64,000 bases of DNA from Pigmentiphaga aceris (GTDB taxonomy: Bacteria; Pseudomonadota; Gammaproteobacteria; Burkholderiales; Burkholderiaceae_B), in NCBI RefSeq assembly GCF_008119665.1, contig NZ_CP043046.1, forward strand, positions 4,402,001 to 4,466,000, given 5' to 3'. This document shows, in pieces, positions 26,466 through 36,022 of the stretch; position 1 is the stretch's first letter; the number at the start of each line of letters is the position of its first letter. The notes beneath the pieces were generated by a model, which did not search any database, was not told where the DNA came from, and was given only the letters and a program-made list of their open reading frames with translations. Made by a program: the position numbers and the translations under genes.

Positions 26466-28040
26466 TCAGGGCTTGGCAGGGGCAGGCTTGGCCGGCGCAG
26501 CAGCCGGCTTTGCTGCGGGCTTGGCCGGGGCGGCTGCCGGTTTGGCGGCCGCTGGCTTGGCTGGTGCAGCAGGCTTGGCGGCAGCGGGCTTGGCAGGCGC
26601 GGCGGGCTTCACACCCGGACGCGGTGCTGCAGCGGGCTTGCTGCCGACACCTGCACCACCGGCGGGCGCACCCGGGGCGCGCATCACGGCATTGCCACGT
26701 GCAACGGCATCATCCAGACCCAGCTTCGGCGGCTTGCGGCCGCTGAAGATGTTGTCCAGTTCCTGGTCCATGATGTCCGACACGGCGTTGTAGTTGTGCA
26801 GACGGAAGCCACGGGTGTACTGCGCCGGGGTTTGCGACAAGGCGCGGATCACTGCTTGCGAACCATGCAGGCTCGGGTAGTAGGACACGCTCGATGCACG
26901 GAAGGCAGCGTCGCTCAGGGGCAGGAAGCCGGTTTTCTGATGCCATTCAGCAGCCGTTACCGGGGTAGCCAGGAAGGCGATGAAGGTGGCCAGCGCTTTC
27001 TGTTCGGCTGCCGGGTGACCCGACATGGCCCAGAACGCCGGACCGCCCACGAAGGGGTTGCTGCCATTCTTGGCTTCTTCGTCGTAGTACGGCAGCGGTG
27101 CCACGCCATACGAGAACTTGGCCTGCTGCTGAATCGCACCCAGCGAACCGGTGCCGGTGGTCAGGACCGCGCATTCGCCGCTGATGAATTTGGCGTCGGC
27201 TTCGTAGCCGTGGCTTTGGAAGGTGAACAGGCGGCTGCGCACCCAGCTCATCATCAGTGCCAGGTGGCGCACGTGCAGCAGCTGGTTGATCTGCAGTTCA
27301 GCGCCTACGCCGTTGGTTTCCAGGCCGTTGTTCTTGGACGCGAAAGGCACGTTGTGCAGTGCCGACGTGTTTTCCAGGTGGATCCAGCTTTCGCGGCTGG
27401 TGGCGTAGGGGCAATCCGATTCCGCGACGTTGGCCAGCGCAACCAGGTGGTTCTGCATTTCACGCCAGGTCTTGGGCGTGACATCGGGGTCCAGGCCGGC
27501 CTTCTTGTACAGGTCGCGGTTGTAGATGTAAACGGGCGCTTCGGCCATCCACGGCAGTGCCAGCAGGTTGCCACGTGCATCACGCAGGTAGTTGGTGGTC
27601 TGCGGCAGGAAGAAGTTCAGGTCTTTGACCGGGTAGGTCTTCAACAGATCCGACATCGGCATGATCGCGTTGTGACGTGCCACGAACTCCGGCACGGCGG
27701 TGTCGGACAGTTCGATCAGATTCGGCTGCTTCTTGGCGAGCACGGCAGTTTCACCGGCACCAGCCAGCTGAGTCACGCTGGCGTAGGCGGTAGCCGTGAC
27801 ATGTACGTCTTGCTGCTGGCTGTTGAAACGCTGCACCAGCTCGTCGAAGGTGGCGCGGTGGGCCGGGTCCATGGCGTGCCAGACCGAAATTTCGGTGGGC
27901 GCGGCAAAGGCGGCGGCAGGCATGCCGCCCGCAAACGCAAAGGCGGTGGCTAGGGCCGCCGCCAGCCAGCCACGACGGGCGGGACGGGTCGGCGAAGAAG
28001 AGAAATTCTGGGTAGTCGGGGTCAGGCTGTCCGCGCGCAT
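26466..28040 (-). CDS. ugpB: Glycerol-3-phosphate ABC transporter binding protein with Ala/Pro/Lys tail
   Basis: Periplasmic solute-binding protein, 524 residues, family 1. A Tat/Sec-like signal is present (RPARRGWLAAALATAFAFAGG, cleavage near AFA-APTE). EISVWHAMDP, NGVGAELQIN, VGGPAFWAMSGH and YTRGFRLHNYNAVSDIMDQE correspond to UgpB landmarks, so sn-glycerol-3-phosphate or a glycerophosphodiester is the likely ligand. The last ~70 residues are a low-complexity Ala/Pro/Lys tail (repeats of PAKPAAAK), unusual for this family; the core without it has normal length. AAGGAG precedes the start. The permease and ATPase genes (ugpA, ugpE, ugpC) are not in this window. Confidence 0.88.
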   Translation of the reverse strand: MRADSLTPTTQNFSSSPTRPARRGWLAAALATAFAFAGGMPAAAFAAPTEISVWHAMDPAHRATFDELVQRFNSQQQDVHVTATAYASVTQLAGAGETAVLAKKQPNLIELSDTAVPEFVARHNAIMPMSDLLKTYPVKDLNFFLPQTTNYLRDARGNLLALPWMAEAPVYIYNRDLYKKAGLDPDVTPKTWREMQNHLVALANVAESDCPYATSRESWIHLENTSALHNVPFASKNNGLETNGVGAELQINQLLHVRHLALMMSWVRSRLFTFQSHGYEADAKFISGECAVLTTGTGSLGAIQQQAKFSYGVAPLPYYDEEAKNGSNPFVGGPAFWAMSGHPAAEQKALATFIAFLATPVTAAEWHQKTGFLPLSDAAFRASSVSYYPSLHGSQAVIRALSQTPAQYTRGFRLHNYNAVSDIMDQELDNIFSGRKPPKLGLDDAVARGNAVMRAPGAPAGGAGVGSKPAAAPRPGVKPAAPAKPAAAKPAAPAKPAAAKPAAAPAKPAAKPAAAPAKPAPAKP

Positions 28041-28154
28041 CGATGCTGTCTCCTTGAGGCCGCACGATTATGCCACTGCATGGCGATGCATCCATCCGCC
28101 CATCGGCACCCCATGCAACTTGTCACAAAGGCGCTGAAAATCGCGCCCGAAACC

Positions 28155-29411
28155 TTACAAACCGATGAACGGAAAATCGGGTTCGGGCCGCTTGCCAGAC
28201 ACAATATCGGCAATCGCCCGGCCAGAACCCGCCCCCATGGTCCAGCCCAGTGTGCCGTGGCCGGTGTTCAGGAACAGGTTGGCAATCCGGCTGCGCCCCA
28301 CCAAGGGTACGTTGGACGGCGTGGCAGGACGCAGGCCAGACCAATAGGCAGGCGCAGTGGTGTCGAGCGCATCCCCGAACAGTTCACGCGCCACCCGGGT
28401 GATGGCTTCGCAGCGGATCGGGTCCAGCTCGCGCGAGTAACCGCCGAATTCGGCAGTGCCGGCAATGCGCAGGCGGTCGCCAAAGCGCGACATCACCAGT
28501 TTGTGGGCGGCATCGGTCAGGCTGACCTGCGGCACACGGTCGGGATCGAGCACCGGGTAGGTCGCGGAATAGCCTTTTGCCGGGTACACCAGGCAGGGCA
28601 CGCCCAACGGGCGCAGCAACGCGGGGCTGTGGCTGCCCAGGGCCACCACAAAGGCGTCGGCCCGTAGCTGTTGGTAGCTGCCGTCCGGGTCGATCACTTC
28701 GACCGAGGTGATGCGTGACCCGTCTGACACCAGCCGCGTGGCCTGGGTGCTGTATCGGAATTCGACACCGGCAGCGGCTGCGCGGGTGGCCAGTCCTTCG
28801 GTGAAGGCGTGCACGTCGCCGCTTTCGTCGTCGGGCGTGAAGTCGCCGCCTACAATCAGGGAACGGCTGGCGGCCAAGGCGGGTTCGATGTTGATGACTT
28901 CATCGGCAGAAATCGTGCGGCGGTCGACGCCCGCGTCGCGCATTACATCGGCGGCGCGTTGGGACGCTTCGAAATCCGCTTCGTCACGGTAGAACTGCAG
29001 AATACCGCGCGACAGGTGGTGATAATCGATGCCCAGCGTGCTGCGCATGTCCTGTAATGTGTGGCGGCTGTAGCTGGCCATGGCGACCATGGCGCGCACA
29101 TTCGGAGCCAGCCGGGAGGGCATGCACTCGCGCAGGAAGGCAAGCGCCCACTGCCATTGACGCCAGTCGGCCGTGGGCCGGAACAGCAAGGGCGAATCCG
29201 GCCGAAAGGCCCAGTTGAAGATCTTGCGTGGTGCGGCCGGGTTGGCCCAGGGCACCGAATACGACACCGATATCTGGCCACCGTTGGCGAAACTGGTTTC
29301 GCGCCCCGCCCCGGGCTGGCGGTCGACCACCGTGACTTCGTGTCCCGCCTCGCGCAACCACCAGGCGCTGGACGTACCGAGAATGCCACTGCCGAGGACG
29401 ACAACTTTCAT
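28155..29411 (-). CDS. dadA: D-amino-acid dehydrogenase small subunit
   Basis: FAD-dependent oxidative deaminase of D-amino acids, 418 residues, membrane-associated and feeding electrons to the quinone pool in characterised DadA proteins. The N-terminus MKVVVLGSGILGTSSAWWL is the FAD Rossmann motif and fixes the start at 29411. ANGGQISVSYSVPWANP near residue 45 and the C-terminal RPATPSNVPLVGRS and NTGHGTLGWTMG motifs are characteristic of DadA. No alanine racemase or Lrp gene is adjacent. It is divergent from the liv operon across a 275-bp gap. Confidence 0.92.
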   Translation of the reverse strand: MKVVVLGSGILGTSSAWWLREAGHEVTVVDRQPGAGRETSFANGGQISVSYSVPWANPAAPRKIFNWAFRPDSPLLFRPTADWRQWQWALAFLRECMPSRLAPNVRAMVAMASYSRHTLQDMRSTLGIDYHHLSRGILQFYRDEADFEASQRAADVMRDAGVDRRTISADEVINIEPALAASRSLIVGGDFTPDDESGDVHAFTEGLATRAAAAGVEFRYSTQATRLVSDGSRITSVEVIDPDGSYQQLRADAFVVALGSHSPALLRPLGVPCLVYPAKGYSATYPVLDPDRVPQVSLTDAAHKLVMSRFGDRLRIAGTAEFGGYSRELDPIRCEAITRVARELFGDALDTTAPAYWSGLRPATPSNVPLVGRSRIANLFLNTGHGTLGWTMGAGSGRAIADIVSGKRPEPDFPFIGL

Positions 29412-29686
29412 ATTGCGGGGCTCCGTAGAAGTAACGCGACCAGACTGTACCTGCCTGCGCCCAATCGAACAGACACGACCCTGTCGGATCGGCCCATAGT
29501 GTATGCGCGACGCCCGTCGCAGATGACCTTGTAGGGATTGCAGAAGGGGGCTATAGGGCGATGCTGACAGCCCGTTATGCAAAAAATTCCGCACATCAGA
29601 AAATTGCGTGCTGAAATCGTTTTGTCGCGTTACGCTCGCGCCTTTCGTGTCGACGGCAGCGACCAAAAGTCGCATTCGAGGGAACC

Positions 29687-30616
29687 ATGGACATTCTTTG
29701 GCAACAGATCCTGAACGGACTGGTGCTCGGCAGCGTGTATGCGCTGGTAGCGCTCGGCTACACGATGGTGTACGGGATTTTGCAGCTGATCAACTTCGCA
29801 CACGGTGAAGTATTGATGGTTGGCGCAATGGTCGCGATGGTCACCGTCAAGTGGGTAATAGCCACCTTCCCGGGCCTGCCCGGACCGGCGGTACTGGCCA
29901 TTGGCCTGCTGGCAGCGATTCCCGTCTGTGTGGCGATCAACGTGTTCATCGAACGCGTGGCCTATCGCCCGCTGCGCAATGCGCCCAAGCTGGCTCCCTT
30001 GATCACCGCCATCGGCATCTCGATCATGATGCAGACCATGGCCATGATCATCTTCGGCCGCAATTACAACCAGTTCCCTGCCCTGCTGCCCACCGCCCCG
30101 ATCGAAGTCGGCGGCGCGCTGATCACGCAGACACAAATCCTGATTCTGGTGTTCGCTGCCTTGTCGATGGGTGCCCTGACCCTGCTGGTGGAACGCACCC
30201 GCCTGGGCCGCGCCATGCGCGCCACTGCGGAAAATCCGCGTGTGGCCAGCCTGATGGGTGTGAATGCCAACCACGTGATCGTGATGACCTTCGCGCTGGG
30301 TGCCGCACTGGCCGCCATCGCTGGCGTGATGCTGGCCGCCAACTACGCGGTGACCCACTTCTACATGGGCTTCATGCCCGGGCTGAAGGCGTTCACGGCT
30401 GCGGTGCTGGGCGGTATCGGCAATCTGTACGGTGCCATGCTGGGCGGGCTGCTGCTGGGCCTGGTCGAGTCGCTGGGCGCGGGTTACATCGGCGATCTGA
30501 CCGGTGGATTCCTGGGTAGCCACTACCAGGACATCTTCGCCTTTGTCGTACTCATCATCGTGCTGACCCTGCGGCCTTCCGGCCTGATGGGTGAACGCGT
30601 CGCCGACCGCGCCTGA
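29687..30616 (+). CDS. livH: Branched-chain amino acid ABC transporter permease LivH
   Basis: Inner-membrane permease, 309 residues, of the HAAT family. It starts with MDILWQQILNGLVLGSVYALVALGYTMVYG, cut here as the standard LivH first helix, and about eight hydrophobic segments follow. The cytoplasmic loop RAMRATAENPRVASLMGVN is the ATPase-coupling (EAA-like) region. It heads a four-gene operon livH-livM-livG-livF with small spacings. No binding protein gene (livJ/livK) is present, so the ligand-binding partner must be encoded elsewhere. Substrate is leucine/isoleucine/valine or a related amino acid or amide. Confidence 0.92.
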   Translation: MDILWQQILNGLVLGSVYALVALGYTMVYGILQLINFAHGEVLMVGAMVAMVTVKWVIATFPGLPGPAVLAIGLLAAIPVCVAINVFIERVAYRPLRNAPKLAPLITAIGISIMMQTMAMIIFGRNYNQFPALLPTAPIEVGGALITQTQILILVFAALSMGALTLLVERTRLGRAMRATAENPRVASLMGVNANHVIVMTFALGAALAAIAGVMLAANYAVTHFYMGFMPGLKAFTAAVLGGIGNLYGAMLGGLLLGLVESLGAGYIGDLTGGFLGSHYQDIFAFVVLIIVLTLRPSGLMGERVADRA

Positions 30617-30627
30617 GGATCCTCGTC

Positions 30628-31812
30628 ATGCATCACGGATTCAAATTCAATTTCCTGCCCGCGCAGGGCAATGCCATGCGTGCCTACCTGGGCATGGTGA
30701 TGGTGGCAGTGGCGCTCGCCGTCCTGCCGCTGGTACTGGGCCAATACGGCAACAGCTGGGTTCGCATCATCGACCTGGCGCTGCTGTATGTATTGCTCGC
30801 ACTGGGCCTGAACATCGTGGTGGGCTTTGCCGGCCTGCTCGACCTGGGATACATCGCGTTCTACGCGGTGGGTGCCTACATGTATGCGTTGCTGTCCTCG
30901 CCGCACCTGGCGAACAACTTCGCGTGGATTGCTGCGACCTTCCCCAATGGCATGCACAACTCGATCTGGCTGGTAATCCCGCTGGGTGCAGGCGTTGCGG
31001 CCTTGTTCGGCGTCCTGCTGGGGGCACCCACGCTCAAGCTGCGCGGCGATTACCTTGCGATTGTCACGCTGGGCTTCGGCGAGATCGTGCGTATCTTCAT
31101 GAACAACCTGAACGCGCCGGTGAACATCACCAACGGCCCGCAAGGTATTACGCGCATCGATCCGATCAGCCTGTTCGGTACGTCCTTGGCGGGTACGCGC
31201 GGCAGTCGCGGCATGGTCGACATATTCGGGTGGAAGATACCCAGCGTGACGGCCTACTACTACCTGTTCCTGCTGTTGGTGATCCTGGCGATTTTCCTGT
31301 GTATTCGTTTGCAGGACTCCCGCATCGGGCGCGCCTGGATGGCCATCCGCGAAGACGAAATCGCCGCCAAGGCCATGGGCATCAACACCCGCAACGTGAA
31401 ACTGCTGGCCTTTGCCATGGGCGCGTCCTTCGGTGGCGTGTCGGGTGCCATGTTCTCGGCCTTCCAAGGCTTCGTCAGCCCGGAATCCTTCACGCTGATG
31501 GAATCCATTGTGGTGCTGGCCATGGTGGTGCTGGGCGGCATGGGCCACGTGCCGGGTGTGGTGCTGGGTGCGTTGTTGCTGGCCGGCTTGCCGGAACTGC
31601 TGCGTCACTTCGTGGTGCCGGCGCAAGAGCTGCTGTTTGGCGCAGGCAATGTGATTGTCGATGCCGAAATCGGCCGTACCCTGCTGTTCGGTCTGGCCAT
31701 GGTGCTGGTGATGCTGTTCCGTCCCAAGGGACTGTGGCCATCGTCACCGCATGGGGTCAAGAAAACGCCGGCTCCGGTGCCGGACGCCCCGCAACCGACC
31801 AAGGTGGCCTGA
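30628..31812 (+). CDS. livM: Branched-chain amino acid ABC transporter permease LivM
   Basis: Second permease subunit, 394 residues, 11 bases after livH. Hydrophobic helices are spread through the protein. DYLAIVTLGFGEIVRIF near residue 140 and the coupling loop GRAWMAIREDEIAAKAMGIN near residue 235 are LivM hallmarks. A polar C-terminal tail of about 25 residues (proline-rich) extends into the cytoplasm. An alternative start at the internal Met17 would also leave the first helix intact. Confidence 0.92.
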   Translation: MHHGFKFNFLPAQGNAMRAYLGMVMVAVALAVLPLVLGQYGNSWVRIIDLALLYVLLALGLNIVVGFAGLLDLGYIAFYAVGAYMYALLSSPHLANNFAWIAATFPNGMHNSIWLVIPLGAGVAALFGVLLGAPTLKLRGDYLAIVTLGFGEIVRIFMNNLNAPVNITNGPQGITRIDPISLFGTSLAGTRGSRGMVDIFGWKIPSVTAYYYLFLLLVILAIFLCIRLQDSRIGRAWMAIREDEIAAKAMGINTRNVKLLAFAMGASFGGVSGAMFSAFQGFVSPESFTLMESIVVLAMVVLGGMGHVPGVVLGALLLAGLPELLRHFVVPAQELLFGAGNVIVDAEIGRTLLFGLAMVLVMLFRPKGLWPSSPHGVKKTPAPVPDAPQPTKVA

Positions 31813-31813
31813 G

Positions 31814-32629
31814 ATGACAACGACCGTTTCTCCGCTGGGCGTGGCCGACATGCCGGGCACTAATGAAGCACCGCTGCTGCGCGTGGCGGGCATCAGCAAG
31901 CGCTTCGGCGGCTTGCAGGCCTTGTCTGATGTCGGGCTGGAAATCCAGCGCGGCCAGATCTACGGGCTGATCGGCCCCAATGGTGCCGGCAAGACCACCT
32001 TCTTCAACGTGATCACTGGCCTGTACACGCCTGACGCCGGCACCTTCGAGCTGGGCGGCAAACCCTACAAGCCGACGGCGGTGCACGATGTGGCGCGCGC
32101 AGGCATTGCCCGCACCTTCCAGAACATCCGCCTATTCGGCGAGATGACTGCGCTGGAAAACGTGATGGTCGGCCGTCACGTGCGCACCAAGACCGGCATC
32201 TGGGGTGCCATGCTGCGCACGCCGGGCGTCAAGCGCGAAGAAGCCGAGATCCGCCAGCGTGCATTCGAGCTGCTGGAATACGTGAACATCTCACGCTACG
32301 CCCACTTCCAGGCCCGCACGCTGTCTTACGGCGACCAGCGCCGTCTGGAAATTGCACGCGCCCTGGCCACCGACCCGCTGCTGCTGGCGCTGGATGAACC
32401 GGCAGCTGGCATGAATGCCACCGAGAAGGTCGCCCTGCGCGGTCTGCTGGACAACATTCGCCGCGATGGCAAGACCATTCTGCTGATCGAGCACGACGTG
32501 AAGCTGGTAATGGGCTTGTGCAATCGCATCACCGTGCTGGACTACGGCAAGCGCATCGCGGAAGGCGTCCCGGCGGATGTGCAGAAGAATCCTGCCGTGA
32601 TCGAGGCTTATCTTGGCGGCGGGCACTAG
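31814..32629 (+). CDS. livG: Branched-chain amino acid ABC transporter ATPase LivG
   Basis: Cytoplasmic ATPase, 271 residues. Walker A GPNGAGKTTF lies near residue 55, the ABC signature is LSYGDQRRLEIARAL, and Walker B is LLLALDEPAAGMN with the LivG-specific AGMN. The ATG at 31814 follows the livM stop by one base with a purine-rich region inside livM; the upstream in-frame extension is livM shadow. It pairs with LivF to drive the LivHM permease. Confidence 0.94.
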   Translation: MTTTVSPLGVADMPGTNEAPLLRVAGISKRFGGLQALSDVGLEIQRGQIYGLIGPNGAGKTTFFNVITGLYTPDAGTFELGGKPYKPTAVHDVARAGIARTFQNIRLFGEMTALENVMVGRHVRTKTGIWGAMLRTPGVKREEAEIRQRAFELLEYVNISRYAHFQARTLSYGDQRRLEIARALATDPLLLALDEPAAGMNATEKVALRGLLDNIRRDGKTILLIEHDVKLVMGLCNRITVLDYGKRIAEGVPADVQKNPAVIEAYLGGGH

Positions 32630-32637
32630 GAAAATCG

Positions 32638-33387
32638 ATGGCTGACACTGAAATCGTATTGCGCGTCACGGACCTGCAAGTCGCCTACGGCGGCATCCAG
32701 GCAGTCAAAGGCGCGTCGCTGGAAGTCCGCAAGGGCGAATTGGTCACGCTGATCGGTGCCAACGGCGCGGGCAAGACCACCACACTGAAGGCCATTACCG
32801 GCCTGCTGAACCCGGCATCGGGCGACATCGCCTACATGGACGCACCGATGGACGGCATCCGCGCCGACCAGCGCGTGGCACGTGGCCTGGTCATGATCCC
32901 GGAAGGTCGGGGCGTGTTTGCACGCATGACCATCGTTGAAAACCTGCAGATGGGCGCGTATCTGCGACGCGATTCCGCCGGTATCAAGCAGGACATCGAA
33001 CGCATGTTCGAGACCTTCCCGCGCCTGAAGGAACGGGCGGATCAGCTGGCCGGCACCATGTCGGGCGGCGAACAGCAAATGCTGGCGATGGCGCGTGCGC
33101 TGATGGCGCAACCGAAATTGCTGCTGCTGGACGAGCCGTCGATGGGCTTGTCGCCGATCATGGTCGACAAGATCTTTGAAGTGATCCGTGCGGTCTCGGC
33201 GCAAGGTGTGACCATGCTGCTGGTCGAGCAGAATGCCAACCTGGCATTGCAGGCCGCGCATCGGGGCTATGTGATGGAATCGGGCGTGATCACCATGGCA
33301 GGCGATGCGCAGGCCATGTTGGTCGACCCCCGCGTGCGCGAAGCGTATCTGGGTGAAGAGACGGGTGCGGAAGAAACCGGGGTCTGA
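32638..33387 (+). CDS. livF: Branched-chain amino acid ABC transporter ATPase LivF
   Basis: Second ATPase of the transporter, 249 residues. Walker A is GANGAGKTTT near residue 38, the signature is MSGGEQQMLAMARALM, and Walker B is LLLLDEPSMGLSP. Its YGGIQAVKGASLEV N-terminus is typical of LivF. It begins eight bases after livG and is followed by a strong terminator, closing the operon. Confidence 0.94.
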   Translation: MADTEIVLRVTDLQVAYGGIQAVKGASLEVRKGELVTLIGANGAGKTTTLKAITGLLNPASGDIAYMDAPMDGIRADQRVARGLVMIPEGRGVFARMTIVENLQMGAYLRRDSAGIKQDIERMFETFPRLKERADQLAGTMSGGEQQMLAMARALMAQPKLLLLDEPSMGLSPIMVDKIFEVIRAVSAQGVTMLLVEQNANLALQAAHRGYVMESGVITMAGDAQAMLVDPRVREAYLGEETGAEETGV

Positions 33388-33454
33388 AGTGTCTGAAGGT
33401 TGAAGCCCTGAGTTTCAAGCTTCCCAAGCCTGGATCTTCGAACAGTGCACGAAT

Positions 33455-33486
33455 AAACGGCCCGACTTGCAAAAGTCGGGCCGTTT
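33455..33486. terminator. Bidirectional hairpin between livF and mntR
   Basis: A perfect 14-bp stem (33455-33468 with 33473-33486) with a GCAA tetraloop sits between the convergent livF and mntR genes. It begins with AAA and ends with TTT followed by a T-rich stretch, so it can serve both strands. Confidence 0.85.
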
Positions 33487-33511
33487 GTCTTGTAGCCGAT
33501 GGTCTTGCCGA

Positions 33512-33988
33512 TCAACAGGACTCGGCAGGCGGCACACCCCGTTCTGCAATGAAGCGCGCAAACGCTTCCAGCGTGGCGCTGCTGACGTGGTGCTCGATCC
33601 CTTCCGCATCACGGCGGGCCGAATCTTCGTCCACCCCCAGGGCCAGCAAAAAGTCGTGCACGGTCTGATGGCGGCGACGCGTGGCGTCGGCCAAGGCTTC
33701 GCCAGCTTCGGTCAGGAACACACCCCGGTAGGGTCGGCGCACCGCATATCCGGTGTCGGCCAAGCGACCCAACATTTTCGCCACCGTCGGTTGTGCAACA
33801 CCCAGGCGCGCAGCGATATCGACCTGTCTGGCCTCACCACCGTCACGGATCAGGTCGGAAATCAATTCCACGTAGTCTTCCACGCGTTCCAGGCGGCGCG
33901 CCTCACGCACCTGCCGGAAGCTTTCCACGTGTACGGCGGCGTCCATCAACTTCGGCAACGCCTCCGCCGTGGCCTTCATCTTGTTCAT
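33512..33988 (-). CDS. mntR: Manganese-responsive regulator MntR
   Basis: DtxR-family metalloregulator, 158 residues, close to the E. coli MntR length. [28 protein letters not shown] and [23 protein letters not shown] carry the metal-site residues and the winged helix; GIEHHVSS supplies later ligands. A GGAGAAG ribosome binding site precedes the start. It is divergent from the Mn transporter operon, with an ATAGC-N4-GCTAT dyad in between. It probably represses mntABCD when Mn(II) is bound. No FeoA-type SH3 domain is present, as in MntR proper. Confidence 0.93.
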   Translation of the reverse strand: MNKMKATAEALPKLMDAAVHVESFRQVREARRLERVEDYVELISDLIRDGGEARQVDIAARLGVAQPTVAKMLGRLADTGYAVRRPYRGVFLTEAGEALADATRRRHQTVHDFLLALGVDEDSARRDAEGIEHHVSSATLEAFARFIAERGVPPAESC

Positions 33989-34102
33989 ATCTTCTCCAAT
34001 GGTCGAGAGGACTTCCCTCGCAACCAGCCGCCATTTTGACCGATCTGGGAAAACCGCGAATTCTCTTTCTTACATCTTGCTGTCATTTCCTTGGCTATTG
34101 GT

Positions 34103-34118
34103 TATAGCCTAAGCTATA
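34103..34118. promoter_or_regulatory. MntR-box-like operator
   Basis: TATAGC (34103-34108) and GCTATA (34113-34118) form a perfect dyad around CTAA in the 205-bp gap between mntR and the transporter genes. The core ATAGC-N4-GCTAT is the same as in the known enterobacterial MntR box, whose flanks are A/T-rich. It lies 76 bases before the transporter start. Confidence 0.75.
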
Positions 34119-34193
34119 GTTACCTGACCCAAGCGCTGCGTGCCGGGTAGATCCGGCATGTCGGCCTCACGAATACGCTGACAAGGTATTGCC

Positions 34194-35144
34194 ATGCTTC
34201 GACGACGTTTCCACCAACTGCTCGGCCGTGGCGCGCTCGCCGCATTTGCGATGTGTGCGGGCTTGGCCTTGCCGACGGCAGTTCAGGCGGAAGACGCGAA
34301 GAAGTTGTCGGTGATTGCCACCACGGGCATGCTCGCCGACACCATGCGGGAAGTCGGTGGGGACCGCATTGAAGTCACTGCGCTGATGGGTGTGGGTGTC
34401 GATCCGCACACCTATCGTCAGACGCGCTCTGACGTCGCCAAGCTCACACGCGCCAATCTGGTTGTCTGGCACGGGCTGAATCTGGAAGCGCAGCTGGAAG
34501 ACCTGTTCAAAGACCTGGCGCGCCGCAAGCCGGTGGTGGCCTTGGCCGACACCATTCCCAAGTCGCGCCTGCTGGCGGATGAGCAGAATCCGCAAATTTT
34601 TGACCCGCACGTGTGGATGGACCCGCAACTGTGGCTGCCGATCGTCACCGCCGCGCGTGATGCCTTGATCCAGGTCGACCCAGCCGGCAAGGCCAGCTAC
34701 GACAGCAATGCCGCGCGCTACGCCGAACAGATCGCCGCCTTGGACAAACGCGTGAAGGCGCGCCTGGGAGCAGTGCCTGCCGCCCGCCGCATGCTGGTGA
34801 CCGCACATGACGCTTTCCGCTACTTCGGCCGAGCCAACAGCTACGAGGTCTTGGGCATCCAGGGCATCTCGACCGAAAGCGAAGCCAGCCTGCATCAGGT
34901 CGAGAAGATCGTCGGCATTTTGGTCGAGCGCAAGATCGGCGCGATTTTCGTGGAATCGTCGGTGTCCGATCAGAACATTCGCGCTCTGGTTGAAGGCGCG
35001 GCGGCGCGCGGACACAAGGTCACCATCGGCGGCGAGCTGTTCTCAGACGCCATGGGCCAGCCCGGCACGCCCGAAGGCACCTACCTGGGCATGATCGAGC
35101 ACAACGCCAACACGATTGCCAAAGCCTTGGGAGCCGCGCCATGA
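34194..35144 (+). CDS. mntA: Manganese ABC transporter binding protein
   Basis: Periplasmic metal-binding protein of the cluster A-I (PsaA/TroA) type, 316 residues. The signal peptide runs to about residue 32 ([15 protein letters not shown]). Metal ligands can be placed: His in GVDPHTY (near 71), His in DPHVWMDP (near 139), Glu in ISTESEAS (near 224) and Asp in LFSDAMG (near 284). This His-His-Glu-Asp set and the absence of a His-rich loop favour Mn over Zn. It is coupled to the ATPase gene by an ATGA overlap and is divergent from mntR. Confidence 0.92.
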   Translation: MLRRRFHQLLGRGALAAFAMCAGLALPTAVQAEDAKKLSVIATTGMLADTMREVGGDRIEVTALMGVGVDPHTYRQTRSDVAKLTRANLVVWHGLNLEAQLEDLFKDLARRKPVVALADTIPKSRLLADEQNPQIFDPHVWMDPQLWLPIVTAARDALIQVDPAGKASYDSNAARYAEQIAALDKRVKARLGAVPAARRMLVTAHDAFRYFGRANSYEVLGIQGISTESEASLHQVEKIVGILVERKIGAIFVESSVSDQNIRALVEGAAARGHKVTIGGELFSDAMGQPGTPEGTYLGMIEHNANTIAKALGAAP

Positions 35145-36022
35145 GCCAGTCGACAAATCAGTCCTCGGGTAATGCTGGTAGCCACCCCGCCTCCCGCCAC
35201 GCTGACCTCCACGTGGCCCCGCCCGCCAGCGCCAGCCAAGTCCCGCCCGCGCTCGACATCCGTGGCGTGACCGCCAGTTATGGGGCGACCTCGGTGCTGT
35301 TCTCGGTGGACTTTGCCTTGCCCACGGGGGCCATGGGCGTGATCGTCGGCCCCAACGGGGCGGGCAAATCCACCCTGCTGAAAGCCGCGCTCGACATCGT
35401 GCCGAAGGTATCGGGTGAGGTCAGCGTATTTGGCCTGCCCTTCGAGGCCAACCGCCACCGCGTGGCCTACGTGCCGCAACGGGCCAGCGTGGATTGGGAA
35501 TTCCCGGCCACCACCTTCGATGTGGTCGCCATGGGCCTGTACCGCGAACTGGGCCTGCTGCGCTGGCGCCGCGCCAGCCACCGCACGCGCATCCTGGATT
35601 GTCTGGACCGCGTGGGCATGCGCGACTTTGCAGATCGCCAGATCGGCCAATTGTCGGGCGGGCAACAACAACGGGTATTCGTGGCGCGTGCATTGGCACA
35701 GAACGCGGACTTGTATGTGCTGGATGAGCCGTTTGCCGGCGTCGATGCAGCTACCGAACGCACGTTGGTTTCCGTGCTGCGGGCATTGACGCAGGCCGGC
35801 AAGACCGTGCTGTGCGTGCATCACGACCTGAGCACTGTCGCCGATTACTTCACCGACGCCTTGCTGCTGAACGTGCGCCGCATTGCGGCCGGGCCTGTTC
35901 GGGATGTGTTTACCGAAGCGAACTTGCAGCAGGCCTACGGCGGCCGCCTGTCGCTGGCGCAGATCGACCGCACCCGCGACACCTTCGACACACAGGCAGA
36001 TGCCCGGAGCGCAGCGGCATGA
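35141..36022 (+). CDS. mntB: Manganese ABC transporter ATPase
   Basis: Cytoplasmic ABC ATPase, 293 residues. About 40 residues of polar leader precede the domain. Walker A is [11 protein letters not shown] near residue 72, [16 protein letters not shown] is a metal-importer Q-loop signature, the ABC signature is [15 protein letters not shown], and Walker B is [12 protein letters not shown]. The start overlaps the binding-protein stop and the end overlaps the next permease start, both as ATGA. The letter assignment follows gene order and is arbitrary between naming schemes. Confidence 0.92.
   Translation: MSQSTNQSSGNAGSHPASRHADLHVAPPASASQVPPALDIRGVTASYGATSVLFSVDFALPTGAMGVIVGPNGAGKSTLLKAALDIVPKVSGEVSVFGLPFEANRHRVAYVPQRASVDWEFPATTFDVVAMGLYRELGLLRWRRASHRTRILDCLDRVGMRDFADRQIGQLSGGQQQRVFVARALAQNADLYVLDEPFAGVDAATERTLVSVLRALTQAGKTVLCVHHDLSTVADYFTDALLLNVRRIAAGPVRDVFTEANLQQAYGGRLSLAQIDRTRDTFDTQADARSAAA

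Noticed and set aside
26424..27953. Plus-strand open frame of about 500 codons opposite ugpB
   Set aside because: Antisense to ugpB; the Gly/Leu/Arg repeats at its start merely mirror the Ala/Pro/Lys tail of ugpB.
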